Assembly (NCBI RefSeq): GCF_001426375.1
Contig: NZ_LMEO01000013.1
Span: 29,815 to 93,814 of the forward strand
Source: Paenibacillus sp. Root444D2
GTDB lineage: Bacteria; Bacillota; Bacilli; Paenibacillales; NBRC-103111
Direction: 5' to 3'
DNA: 64,000 bases
Part shown: in pieces, positions 37,433 through 45,157 of the stretch
Position numbering within the stretch: the first letter of the stretch is position 1
Layout of the letters: every line of letters begins with the position of its first letter
Notes under the pieces: generated by a model
Databases searched by the model: none
Told to the model about the DNA's origin: nothing
The model's input: only the letters and a program-made list of their open reading frames with translations
Made by a program: the position numbers and the translations under genes

Positions 37433-40282
37433 TTAATTAATCGTAAATGAGACAGCATTACTTGTTTGTCCGTCAGCGTTGACAACAGTGACATTAACGA
37501 CACCGGAACCGCTTGGTACATTAACCTTTAAACTCTTCGAGTTCATATATATAGTTGTAGCTTGAACTCCACCAAAATAAACCTTCGAAGTACTAGCAAA
37601 ATTTAAACCATTAACATAAACGAGAGAACCTACGGGACTCGTAGTCGGCGACATACTTGTGATTTTTGGCGCCGGAAGGACTGGTCCATTATCATAAGTA
37701 AAGGTTGCCGATGCTGACTGCGGGCTGCTCGGTACAATCGCTTTTAAACTTGTACTATTCATAAAAGTTACAGTCGCGTTCACACCGTTTATCGTTACGT
37801 TCGCTCCACTAGCAAAGTTCGAGCCGTTAACGTAGATAACGTCTCCACCTGTTTTGTTACCATGGTTTGGTGACAAGCTTGTGATTGTCGGTGTAACGAT
37901 TGTGTACTGGTAACCTTGCGGTAGGGTAGCGGTACCACCATCCGGATTCGTTACGGTTACGTCAACCTTGCCAGCCGCAGCTCCAGCAGGCACTGTAGTT
38001 TTTATTGTTGTGGCATTGACATAAGTGCTGCTTGCAATGTTTGAGCCAAATGCTACAGTTGCACCGGACATGAAATTCGTACCGTATATATACACGATAT
38101 CTCCGCCCATAACTTTTCCTTGATTAGGAGAAACAGTTGTTACGGTTACTGGTTTAATAGCCGGGAGCATATACTCATAGCCTTGAGTAAGAACAGCTTC
38201 ATTCGTATCATTAATCGCTTTCACATCCACTTTTCCAGGTGCGTCTCCAGCCGGAACTATTACTCTCAAGCTTGTTCTGCTCATGTAAGTTGTAGAAGCA
38301 GGTTTTCCGCCAATCATTACTTGTGAGATGCCATTTACAAAATTCGTGCCGTTTACATAGATGGTTTCACCACCTGCTACAAGTCCTGTATTTGGCACAA
38401 TCGACGTAATGGTTGGTATCGGATACTGAACAGCGGTGTAGGTATAGGCACCTGTTAGCGTGAATAAGTTATTGTTCAAATCTGCTACTGCAACATCTAC
38501 AGTTCCCACACTGTCACCTGCTGGAATAGTGACCAAAAATTGCGAGGCAGACACATATGTCGCAGACGCCTGTTTTCCACCAATGAATATTGTCATACCA
38601 GATTTAAAATTTTTCCCGTTGACATAGACCTGATTTCCGCCTGTGATAACACCTGTGTTCGGTATAACTGACGTAATTTCCGGATCTGTCTTCGGAGGTT
38701 CATTGTACGTATATCCTCCAGAAACAACAGCACTCGTTCTATCCGGATTCATAAAAATAAGGTCAACAGGACCAGGCGTTGTCACCTTCGGGGATGTTAC
38801 TTTCAAATATGTTGAATCCATATAGATTACCGATGCAGGTTTATCACCAAAAAATACAGAGATTCCGCTCATAAAATAGTTCCCTGTCACATACACAAGC
38901 GTACCGCCATCCAAAGGCCCATTATTTGGATCTATGACCGCGACAATTGGATCAGCTTTATATTGGTAAGAGGCTGACGCTTGTTGACTATCCAGGTTAG
39001 TTACTGTAACACTAACAATGCCTTGCTTCCCGGCAGGAGCAGTTGCCGTCAATTGTGTATCGCTCACAAACACTACATTACTCGCCCTCATCGTTCCGAA
39101 TTGAACGGTTGCCCCGTTGACAAAGTGATTCCCATTAATAACAACCGTCTCTCCGCCCTTCGGATGACCATAGGACTTATCTAGCGATGTAACTTGAGGC
39201 GCTGGAAGCTTGACATTAACGTTAACACTCGGAATGGACTTCGATCGGCTTGCACCTGCATAGTCCTTATAAGTAATAACTGAGCTTGCTGTCGAAATCG
39301 GGAATGTCCCTGTTTTCGTTTTGCTTACCGGACGAATTTTATAATTGAATGAAAGAGTGCTATTTTTCAATTCATTAAAATCCCATGTTAGTGTATTGCC
39401 GGTAATTGTCGGTTTAGGGATATTATTGTCTGCCGAGCCAGGTACAATTTCAAAATTCGGATCGACAATATCCGTCACTGCAACATCAAAGGCGCTCGCC
39501 AACCCAATTTCTTTAACAATAGCTGCATACATTTCAGCCAAACCGGTTGATCCAAGCACGAAGTGATGATGTGCTGCTGTTGTGGCCATTTCTTTAAGCA
39601 ATATGTTCGGCCCACTTGTATCAGGATTCTCACTCGATTGGAGCAGTGCAACTGTATAGGTTATAATACCTGCATCCTTAGCATTCTGTGCCCTTTGTTT
39701 CGCATACCCGTAAGGGTCGTTCGAAGGTTGGTTAGCGTCTCCATCTGTCATAATGACGATGACTGGTTGCGCTTCAGTACGATGATCCTCTAACAAGTTA
39801 ATAGCCGTCTGAATAGCATCGCCAGTCGCCGTACCACCATTTGCTTGAATTCCATTTATGTAATTCTTAGCAATGTCTTTATCCGTTGTAAAGGGGATGC
39901 TACCGATCATATTGGTTGATGAAAAATCTACAACCGCCACCCTGTGCTTTGTCATATCCATTAAATCAACGAAACCTTTGGCGGCATCCTTTGCATTCGC
40001 CATTTTATCTTCACCGTTATTGTAGCCCGGTGCCATACTTCCCGACTTGTCAATGATAAGTACGACATCATTCGGCACAACTACATTGACTGGCGGGGTA
40101 CCCGTGATATTCAACGTGACATCCGCTGTATCCTCTGTGGTCAATGTCGTTGGGGATACAGTCTTGGTTACACTTACATAATCATTTACTGCTGCTTCCG
40201 CTGCCGAAGTTCTCAGCATCAATCCACTAAAAACCATGCTAAAGGTCAGCATCACTACTAACCATTGCTTTATTCGTCTCAT
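37433..40282 (-). CDS. Secreted von Willebrand A domain protein with seven TIG repeats
   Basis: The 949-residue product starts MRRIKQWLVVMLTFSMVFSG, a signal peptide, followed by a short strand-rich region and a VWA domain with an intact MIDAS start (D78, S80, S82 in LIIDKSGSM) and VIVMTDGDANQP. Seven IPT/TIG domains follow from about residue 400. Such builds occur in metal-dependent surface adhesins. The ATG at 40282 has GGAGGAAT upstream; longer frames run through the riboswitch and are rejected. The last five TIG domains match those of the next gene almost exactly, pointing to tandem duplication. No covalent wall-sorting signal is seen. Confidence 0.88.
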   Translation of the reverse strand: MRRIKQWLVVMLTFSMVFSGLMLRTSAAEAAVNDYVSVTKTVSPTTLTTEDTADVTLNITGTPPVNVVVPNDVVLIIDKSGSMAPGYNNGEDKMANAKDAAKGFVDLMDMTKHRVAVVDFSSTNMIGSIPFTTDKDIAKNYINGIQANGGTATGDAIQTAINLLEDHRTEAQPVIVIMTDGDANQPSNDPYGYAKQRAQNAKDAGIITYTVALLQSSENPDTSGPNILLKEMATTAAHHHFVLGSTGLAEMYAAIVKEIGLASAFDVAVTDIVDPNFEIVPGSADNNIPKPTITGNTLTWDFNELKNSTLSFNYKIRPVSKTKTGTFPISTASSVITYKDYAGASRSKSIPSVNVNVKLPAPQVTSLDKSYGHPKGGETVVINGNHFVNGATVQFGTMRASNVVFVSDTQLTATAPAGKQGIVSVTVTNLDSQQASASYQYKADPIVAVIDPNNGPLDGGTLVYVTGNYFMSGISVFFGDKPASVIYMDSTYLKVTSPKVTTPGPVDLIFMNPDRTSAVVSGGYTYNEPPKTDPEITSVIPNTGVITGGNQVYVNGKNFKSGMTIFIGGKQASATYVSASQFLVTIPAGDSVGTVDVAVADLNNNLFTLTGAYTYTAVQYPIPTITSIVPNTGLVAGGETIYVNGTNFVNGISQVMIGGKPASTTYMSRTSLRVIVPAGDAPGKVDVKAINDTNEAVLTQGYEYMLPAIKPVTVTTVSPNQGKVMGGDIVYIYGTNFMSGATVAFGSNIASSTYVNATTIKTTVPAGAAAGKVDVTVTNPDGGTATLPQGYQYTIVTPTITSLSPNHGNKTGGDVIYVNGSNFASGANVTINGVNATVTFMNSTSLKAIVPSSPQSASATFTYDNGPVLPAPKITSMSPTTSPVGSLVYVNGLNFASTSKVYFGGVQATTIYMNSKSLKVNVPSGSGVVNVTVVNADGQTSNAVSFTIN

Positions 40283-40317
40283 GATTATTCCTCCGTCAAA
40301 TTTGATATCATGTATAC

Positions 40318-40347
40318 AAAAAAACAATAGCAGGTTGCTATTGTTTG
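40318..40347 (-). terminator. Riboswitch expression-platform terminator
   Basis: On minus AAACAATAGCA-acc-TGCTATTGTTT is followed by a T7 run (shared with the stem end). Its GCAACCTG segment is fully complementary to CAGGTTGC at the 3' side of the riboswitch, so aptamer and terminator can exclude each other. Confidence 0.85.
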
Positions 40348-40362
40348 AATGACCAAACAAAT

Positions 40363-40443
40363 GGGCAACCTGGCGATCTGATCGACTAAGATAAGCGATT
40401 AGACCCATGGCTTTGCGTCACTATATCACTATAGTTTTGCCAA
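40363..40443 (-). ncRNA. c-di-GMP-I (GEMM-I) riboswitch upstream of the VWA-TIG gene
   Basis: On minus it reads GGCAAAAC, then GACGCAAAGCCATGGGTCT, a variable hairpin, and CGCCAGGTTGCCC. The core is identical to the second riboswitch at 37345-37426. The terminator 16 bases downstream, with a complementary segment, suggests ligand binding favours termination (an OFF switch), though this is inference. Confidence 0.93.
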
Positions 40444-40492
40444 AATATTCTCAATTTCTATACCTTTGGAACTAATACTTATTTACTAGTTT

Positions 40493-40521
40493 AGTATATT
40501 TTCTTATTATTTATTTCGCAA
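40493..40521 (-). promoter_or_regulatory. Sigma-A promoter of the riboswitch-VWA-TIG transcript
   Basis: On minus -35 TTGCGA and -10 TATACT are 17 bases apart, about 50 bases before the aptamer. Confidence 0.65.
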
Positions 40522-40578
40522 GTATTTCCCTGGCGCTTTTTACAAGTATTTCCTCATTTTTTCGACAATATATTTGTA

Positions 40579-40947
40579 TTACCGATTTTTATCGATGAAA
40601 AAGCCAACACTCTGCTCTTCTTCATGTTGATATAGCTCTCGTGAAACTTTACCAGAGTTTATACGCTGAAGTTTTCCAACCAATGATTGTTGGATCGTTA
40701 TAAATTTTTCGAGATTATTTTGTTCCAACATAAAACATTCTTTGATGTATGGCTTTTCATGTTCATTGAAAGAGCGTCCCTCTTCCAATAATATTTCTTC
40801 GATTTGATGCCGCAACTCAACCTGATTATTCTGTAAAGAAAGAAGCAAATTTTCATTTGCTTCTTCATCTAAATCTAATCGAGATATTTGAATCGTTGTT
40901 TCTCTTAGGTTCTCTAACAGATGCTTTACAGGAGTCGAATGTGTCAT
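40579..40947 (-). CDS. fliT: FliT-like small flagellar protein
   Basis: The 122-residue helical protein (HLLENLRETTIQISRLDLDEE, LLSLQNNQVELRHQIEEILLEE) sits directly after fliS with a four-base ATGA overlap. That is the place of fliT in Bacillus, where FliT is a chaperone for the cap protein FliD. The sequence itself is weakly conserved in this family, so the name rests mainly on position, size and helical build. Confidence 0.7.
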   Translation of the reverse strand: MTHSTPVKHLLENLRETTIQISRLDLDEEANENLLLSLQNNQVELRHQIEEILLEEGRSFNEHEKPYIKECFMLEQNNLEKFITIQQSLVGKLQRINSGKVSRELYQHEEEQSVGFFIDKNR

Positions 40948-41333
40948 ACCTTTTGCACCTTCTCCCCACTTTTCAAGTTCTTCAACGCCTCATTCCATGT
41001 ATCTCGCAATTCTGTAAACATCGTGACACAATACTGAGCAGATTCGGAATCAAGCTTAACATTCGCTTCGAACAACTTACTCTGAAGAAACGCATATAAA
41101 CTGTTTAAATTGTGGGAGATTTCATATTCCATGTTTAAAGTGGATTGAAGTTCTTCGATAATATTCTGAGCTTTCGAGAAATTGGTATGTTTTCCTGCAA
41201 AATCTTGTTTCTCTAAACAAGTAATACCCTGTTTAATAAAGAGAATACAACCATTATAAAGCATCAAAGTCAGCTCTCCTGGGGAGGATGTCTGGACACG
41301 GGTGTTTAAATACTGGTTCTGTGCGTGAAGCAT
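40944..41333 (-). CDS. fliS: Flagellin export chaperone FliS
   Basis: FliS binds the C-terminus of flagellin and keeps it unfolded for export; in Bacillus it also links to FliW. The 129-residue product has NQYLNTRVQTSSPGELTLMLYNG, the typical FliS N-terminus, and YEISHNLNSLYAFLQSKLFEA. The ATG at 41333 is preferred; the frame upstream overlaps flaG and has no family match. It overlaps fliT by four bases and follows flaG by ten. Confidence 0.95.
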   Translation of the reverse strand: MLHAQNQYLNTRVQTSSPGELTLMLYNGCILFIKQGITCLEKQDFAGKHTNFSKAQNIIEELQSTLNMEYEISHNLNSLYAFLQSKLFEANVKLDSESAQYCVTMFTELRDTWNEALKNLKSGEKVQKV

Positions 41334-41343
41334 AGATTCTTCT

Positions 41344-41700
41344 TCACCTCTTCTCGTCAATGATTGTACCCACTGTCAGCTCCTGAAGTTTCTCCACCAA
41401 TTCGATAAATTTCTCAGATGGCACTTCATGAATGACTTCTTGGGTATCTTTATTTAAAATTTGTACAATTACATCACCAGTTGATTGGTGTATTTTATAC
41501 TTAAATTCATGTGGGGTTCCTTGAACCGCTTTATTAGCCTTATTAATTGAATCAAGTAACGCTTTCTCCCCAACCGTTAGTATTTGTGACTTGCTCTTTT
41601 CTTTTATTTCAGCATACTCTCCGGTTGCCTTAATCGGCTCAGACACATCCTTTGTTACTGACGGCATTTGAGCATGGGGAAGTTTGGATTGAATATCCAT
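41344..41700 (-). CDS. flaG: FlaG family flagellar protein
   Basis: FlaG is a small protein of fliD operons thought to affect filament length; its mechanism is not settled. The 118-residue product has a variable N-terminal half and the conserved C-terminal domain (FKYKIHQSTGDVIVQILNKD, TQEVIHEVPSEKFIELVEKLQEL). It lies between fliD and fliS on one strand with short gaps. Confidence 0.92.
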   Translation of the reverse strand: MDIQSKLPHAQMPSVTKDVSEPIKATGEYAEIKEKSKSQILTVGEKALLDSINKANKAVQGTPHEFKYKIHQSTGDVIVQILNKDTQEVIHEVPSEKFIELVEKLQELTVGTIIDEKR

Positions 41701-41753
41701 TAGGTTTCCTCCTTTTCATTGAGCATATTTCCAAAGATTACCACTACATGTAA

Positions 41754-42710
41754 TTAACCCATTTGACTTTGCAGCCAGCTCATTTGTGAATTCCCTTTTT
41801 CAATTGCAGTCTCCATCGTGCTGAACATTCTATAGAAGTTGTCCTCTTTCTTGTTAAGCTTTTCTGTCATATCTGCGATTTTTTGAGCGAGATCATTGTC
41901 CTTCTTGCCCAAAGACGTATAAGTGCTAGTATATGATCCGTTTGTCGAACCAGCCTTTTTCGAAATCTCCGACATCGTATTGCCAGCATCCTCATAGATC
42001 CGTTGTGCAATACCACGATCTGTACCAGTACCATGTGTCGTGAACAAATTAATGGCGGCTTGCGGATCCGCATCAATAGCAGCTTTTAATTTCGTCGAAT
42101 CAATATATAATTTTCCGGCAGTGGAAGGATCATATTTACTATAAGCACCCGTCGTAACACCAATATCATCAAGTGATTTATAGGTAGACGCTATTCCAGT
42201 CACCTCAGTAGTCACATCGGAGCGTAAATCCAAATATGCTTTAGACACAATCGTGTCTCCGCGAAGAAGACCTTGTTTGGCCTTAATTTCCCAATTTTTT
42301 ATATCAACATCACTCATTGCCTTCTTTTGATCGCTAGTAAGTGGTTGATAACTCCGTTCTACCGTCTCATCCAACTTGGATTTCATAGCAACGCTTGTAT
42401 CGTTATAAGTCGATACAAAACTGTTTATTTTTGCGTAAATGGCATCTTTATCAGCCTGCGTGAAGACAGGATTGCCACTAGCATCCGTTCCTGAAGCCGT
42501 TGGCCAGTTGTAGTTATACTGTAATTGCTTGCCCTGTTCACTTAACGGATAAATAGCCGTGTTTACTGCACGGTATGAATCCTGTAGCCACTCGTTCTTT
42601 GTTTTTTGCTTATTGAGATTATCGATCGGTAGCTGCTCCGCTTTCATTAGCTTGCTGACCATACCGTCAATATCCATCCCAGAGGACAAACCCGTTATTC
42701 GCATAACCAT
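41754..42710 (-). CDS. fliD: Flagellar cap protein FliD, lacking the usual central domains
   Basis: FliD caps the growing filament and folds flagellin subunits. The N-terminal D0/D1 part is clear (RITGLSSGMDIDGMVSKLMK, NEWLQDSYRAVNTAIYPLSE), and so is the C-terminal part (INSFVSTYNDTSVAMKSKLD, YQPLTSDQKKAMSDVDIKNW, LLRGDTIVSKAYLDLRSD, NLFTTHGTG, NFYRMFSTMETAIEKGNSQM). They are joined by about 25 residues near residues 65-90 in place of the couple of hundred residues that normally make D2-D3. The frame is open throughout, 318 residues. The ATG at 42710 is chosen from AAGGAG nine bases upstream. It may be a natural short form or an in-frame deletion. Confidence 0.88.
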   Translation of the reverse strand: MVMRITGLSSGMDIDGMVSKLMKAEQLPIDNLNKQKTKNEWLQDSYRAVNTAIYPLSEQGKQLQYNYNWPTASGTDASGNPVFTQADKDAIYAKINSFVSTYNDTSVAMKSKLDETVERSYQPLTSDQKKAMSDVDIKNWEIKAKQGLLRGDTIVSKAYLDLRSDVTTEVTGIASTYKSLDDIGVTTGAYSKYDPSTAGKLYIDSTKLKAAIDADPQAAINLFTTHGTGTDRGIAQRIYEDAGNTMSEISKKAGSTNGSYTSTYTSLGKKDNDLAQKIADMTEKLNKKEDNFYRMFSTMETAIEKGNSQMSWLQSQMG

Positions 42711-42778
42711 TCTATTCATCTCCTTAGTTATTCATTGTCTACTATATTTATCGTACAAAGTGGTATCATTGATTAGCT

Positions 42779-42846
42779 TTTTTGTAAGAAATTCGAAAAT
42801 TTCTTGCAAAAAAAAGAAAGGCCTTCGAAATCGAAGACCTTTCTTT
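42779..42846. terminator. Two adjacent hairpins ending the hag transcript
   Basis: AAAGAAAGGCCTTCGA pairs with CGAAGaCCTTTCTTT and on minus is followed by a T9 run. Next to it TTGTAAGAAATT pairs with AATTTCTTGCAA, flanked by T and A runs on both sides. Together they form a double terminator between hag and fliD. Confidence 0.88.
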
Positions 42847-42864
42847 GTATAAACTGATTGTTGA

Positions 42865-43674
42865 TTAACGGAGCAATTGCAATACGCCTTGTGGTGCTTG
42901 GTTCGCTTGTGCCAGCATTGCCGTGGACGCTTGTTGAAGAATATTGAATTTAGTGTAATTCATCATTTCAGAAGCCATGTCAGTATCACGAATACGGGAT
43001 TCTGCAGCTTGCAGGTTTTCTGTGTTTACACTAGTGTTGTTGTAAACATGCTCAAGTTGGTTTTGGTATGCACCAAGTGCGGAGCGAGCAGCGTTAACCG
43101 CTTTGATAGCAGTATCTACGTTACCACTTTCGGTTGTAGCCAATGCCTGTGTACCTACACCACCAAGTGTCAAACCTGTAATATCTGCTTTCGTCATGTC
43201 CATGATTACTTGATCAGCAGCACCGCCACCTGTTTGAATCGTGAAAGCAGCAGTACCACTACCATCCAACAAATTGATACCGTTAAATTGTGTGTTTGTA
43301 GCAATATCAGTGATAGCTGTTTTCAATTGTTGGTATTCAGAATCCATTGCTGTACGATCAGTGTTGTTGTACGTACTACTTTGCGCTTGAGTCGAAAGTT
43401 CTTTCATGCGCGTCAGCATGTCAGAAACTTCGTTCATTGCACCCTCAGCTGTTTGTGCAAGAGAAATACCGTCCTGAGCGTTACGCATACCTTGGTTCAT
43501 CCCTTTGATTTGGGAGCGCATTCCCTCGGAGATTGAAAGACCTGCTGCGTCGTCTGCCGCGCGGTTGATGCGGAAGCCGGAAGACAATTTTTCGCTTGAC
43601 TTACCTTGTTGTGCGTTGTTAAACACGAGGTTGCGGTGAGAGTTCATTGCGTTAAGATTGTGGTTGATAATCAT
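42865..43674 (-). CDS. hag: Flagellin
   Basis: Hag is the filament subunit. The 269-residue product is a short flagellin with conserved D0/D1 ends (MIINHNLNAMNSHRNLVFNN, SGFRINRAADDAAGLSISEG, and MASEMMNYTKFNILQQASTA, QANQAPQGVLQLLR) and a small central part around residues 140-195, as in B. subtilis. The ATG at 43674 has AAGGAGG upstream. The gene stands alone between a sigma-D promoter and a double terminator. Its leader has CsrA-type sites and the csrA-fliW pair lies just upstream, so control by the FliW-CsrA partner switch is expected. Confidence 0.98.
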   Translation of the reverse strand: MIINHNLNAMNSHRNLVFNNAQQGKSSEKLSSGFRINRAADDAAGLSISEGMRSQIKGMNQGMRNAQDGISLAQTAEGAMNEVSDMLTRMKELSTQAQSSTYNNTDRTAMDSEYQQLKTAITDIATNTQFNGINLLDGSGTAAFTIQTGGGAADQVIMDMTKADITGLTLGGVGTQALATTESGNVDTAIKAVNAARSALGAYQNQLEHVYNNTSVNTENLQAAESRIRDTDMASEMMNYTKFNILQQASTAMLAQANQAPQGVLQLLR

Positions 43675-43680
43675 GAGTAA

Positions 43681-43716
43681 TTCCTCCTTGAATTTTGTAT
43701 TCCACATCCATGTGGA
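43681..43716 (-). promoter_or_regulatory. CsrA-type binding sites in the hag leader
   Basis: On minus TCCACATGGATGTGGA forms a small hairpin with GGA in its loop, the CsrA consensus ACAxGGATGT. About 15 bases on, the ribosome site CAAGGAGGAATT holds a second GGA. This matches the two-site arrangement described for B. subtilis hag. Confidence 0.8.
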
Positions 43717-43745
43717 TTATATAGGTCTTTGACCTTACATATATT

Positions 43746-43773
43746 ATTTCGGCTGAAACGATTAGAAAGTTTA
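43746..43773 (-). promoter_or_regulatory. Sigma-D promoter of hag
   Basis: On minus TAAA, 16 bases, GCCGAAAT; consensus TAAA-N15/16-GCCGATAW. It lies about 75 bases before the hag ATG. Confidence 0.75.
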
Positions 43774-43845
43774 TAGCAGTTTAGTTCTTTTTCACTAATT
43801 TTTTTTTTTTTTTGTCGTTTCACTATTTATTATAGAGCTATTTAA

Positions 43846-44079
43846 CTAAACATCCTCTAAATTCAGCATTTTTCTCATATTTTCGATATTTGGAAGCTCA
43901 GTAATCGCTTCTCTATTGCTTTGCTGAATGGCCTCAAATACTTCCTTACGATATATTCTGGTATCATTAGGAGCATTGATGCCTATTTTTACTTGATCGC
44001 CATCTATCGATGTGATAAATACTTCAATATTCTCGCCTATGAGAATAGACTGCCCATTTTTTCTTGTAAGAATTAACAT
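43846..44079 (-). CDS. csrA: Carbon storage regulator / translational repressor CsrA
   Basis: CsrA binds GGA-containing hairpins and blocks translation; in Bacillus its main target is hag. The 77-residue product has [20 protein letters not shown], and the core [22 protein letters not shown] with the RNA-binding surface. It overlaps the end of fliW by seven bases and lies next to hag. The C-terminal tail is slightly longer than in enterobacteria, as usual for Bacilli, and is where FliW binds. Confidence 0.97.
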   Translation of the reverse strand: MLILTRKNGQSILIGENIEVFITSIDGDQVKIGINAPNDTRIYRKEVFEAIQQSNREAITELPNIENMRKMLNLEDV

Positions 44080-44507
44080 GTTACACCCTCAATTCCTTTC
44101 TCGTTGAATTTTGGGAATAAAGGTGTTTGGGTACTAAAGTCTCTCGAAGGTGCATGCACAATTTGGCTACCTGATTGATGGTTAATGTTAATAACAAGCG
44201 GAGCTACCAAGTTCATTGTTGATTTCTCAAATGGTTTCTTTAAAGTTATGATCCCAAGTGCAAGTACCTCTTCGTGTGTATTTATTTTCAGCCATGTCTT
44301 ATCTTTCTCATCCAACTCAAAACTATAGTTCTGGAAAAAAGTAAATGGGTTAGCTACAACAAAACCGATACTTTTTTCTTCTATACTCTTTAAATAAGCA
44401 AATGGTCCCTTTTCATCAATTGTCTCAAATTCAAATAAATCTAATTCCTTAAAGCCAAGAATTGAACCTTTAAAGCTAATTGTTTTCCCATTTATATAAT
44501 CAAACAT
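44073..44507 (-). CDS. fliW: Flagellar assembly factor FliW
   Basis: FliW binds either free flagellin or CsrA; when flagellin leaves the cell FliW takes CsrA off hag mRNA. The 144-residue product has the family text [20 protein letters not shown] and [19 protein letters not shown], and [14 protein letters not shown]. It overlaps csrA by seven bases. A 19-bp perfect hairpin ends about 18 bases upstream of its start codon, next to the ribosome site. Confidence 0.96.
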   Translation of the reverse strand: MFDYINGKTISFKGSILGFKELDLFEFETIDEKGPFAYLKSIEEKSIGFVVANPFTFFQNYSFELDEKDKTWLKINTHEEVLALGIITLKKPFEKSTMNLVAPLVININHQSGSQIVHAPSRDFSTQTPLFPKFNEKGIEGVTC

Positions 44508-44524
44508 TCTATATCCTCCTTTTC

Positions 44525-44566
44525 AATAATTTAAGGCAATAGCATTAGCTATTGCCTTAAATTATT
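44525..44566. other. Perfect 19-bp hairpin between yviE and fliW
   Basis: AATAATTTAAGGCAATAGC and its exact complement are separated by ATTA. On minus the stem is followed by GAAAAGGAGG, the fliW ribosome site, with no T run, so it is not a standard terminator. It could stabilise RNA ends or set the relative amounts of the flgL-yviE and fliW-csrA parts. Confidence 0.7.
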
Positions 44567-44575
44567 GATGATAAC

Positions 44576-45142
44576 CTACTTATACCAATCATAAGAGCTT
44601 ACATTTATTTCTATTGAATTCTTTTGCTTTACATAAATATCTATATTCCCCGGAGTATAGCTAATCTGAGGTTTCTGAGCCGTATATTGAATCTCGGCTT
44701 TATGAGGCGTAATATTAATTTCCGGTTTTCTCATTTCATAATTTAGCTTCACGTTGAGGTTTGAAGCCTCACCTACATACTCCACAGGGTTTTGTTCATT
44801 CATTTGGTTTCCGGCGATCTCGGCAAATGGATTACTAGGATTTGTGATCATGGCCATTCGGTTGCCATCTTCAACAATCTTACCGATTGCTTGCAGCGCT
44901 ACTGATTGAAGTTGGCTATAAATTTGATTCATCCATTCCAAGTGGTTTCCCTTACCTAAGGCACTCCAGGCAGCAGAAGAATCAACACTTAATTCTCCAC
45001 TGGGACTAGTAATATCGATTGTTGCAGCCTGCTGTTTGATATCCAATTGCCCTGGCGGAGATTGAATAGCAAGCTGCGCATTCTGAGTATCAATACCAAT
45101 CTCTGCATACGTTTGGCGGATAGATAATCTAGGTATGTTCAA
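44576..45142 (-). CDS. yviE: DUF6470 (YviE-like) protein of the flagellar hook-filament operon
   Basis: The 188-residue protein lies between flgL and fliW, the place of yviE in Bacillus. Its residues show repeated strands of similar form at both ends (TIDITSPSGELSVDSSAAWS; PEINITPHKAEIQYTAQKPQ; ISYTPGNIDIYVKQKNSIEI) around a helical centre. Function is unknown. The name is by position and by the start MNIPRLSIRQTYAEIGIDTQ, typical of the family. Confidence 0.85.
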   Translation of the reverse strand: MNIPRLSIRQTYAEIGIDTQNAQLAIQSPPGQLDIKQQAATIDITSPSGELSVDSSAAWSALGKGNHLEWMNQIYSQLQSVALQAIGKIVEDGNRMAMITNPSNPFAEIAGNQMNEQNPVEYVGEASNLNVKLNYEMRKPEINITPHKAEIQYTAQKPQISYTPGNIDIYVKQKNSIEINVSSYDWYK

Positions 45143-45157
45143 AGACGAACCTCCTTA

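Noticed and set aside
43799..43812. T14 run as the csrA terminator
   Set aside because: The run is on plus, so it is a poly-A on the csrA strand, and no stem precedes it.
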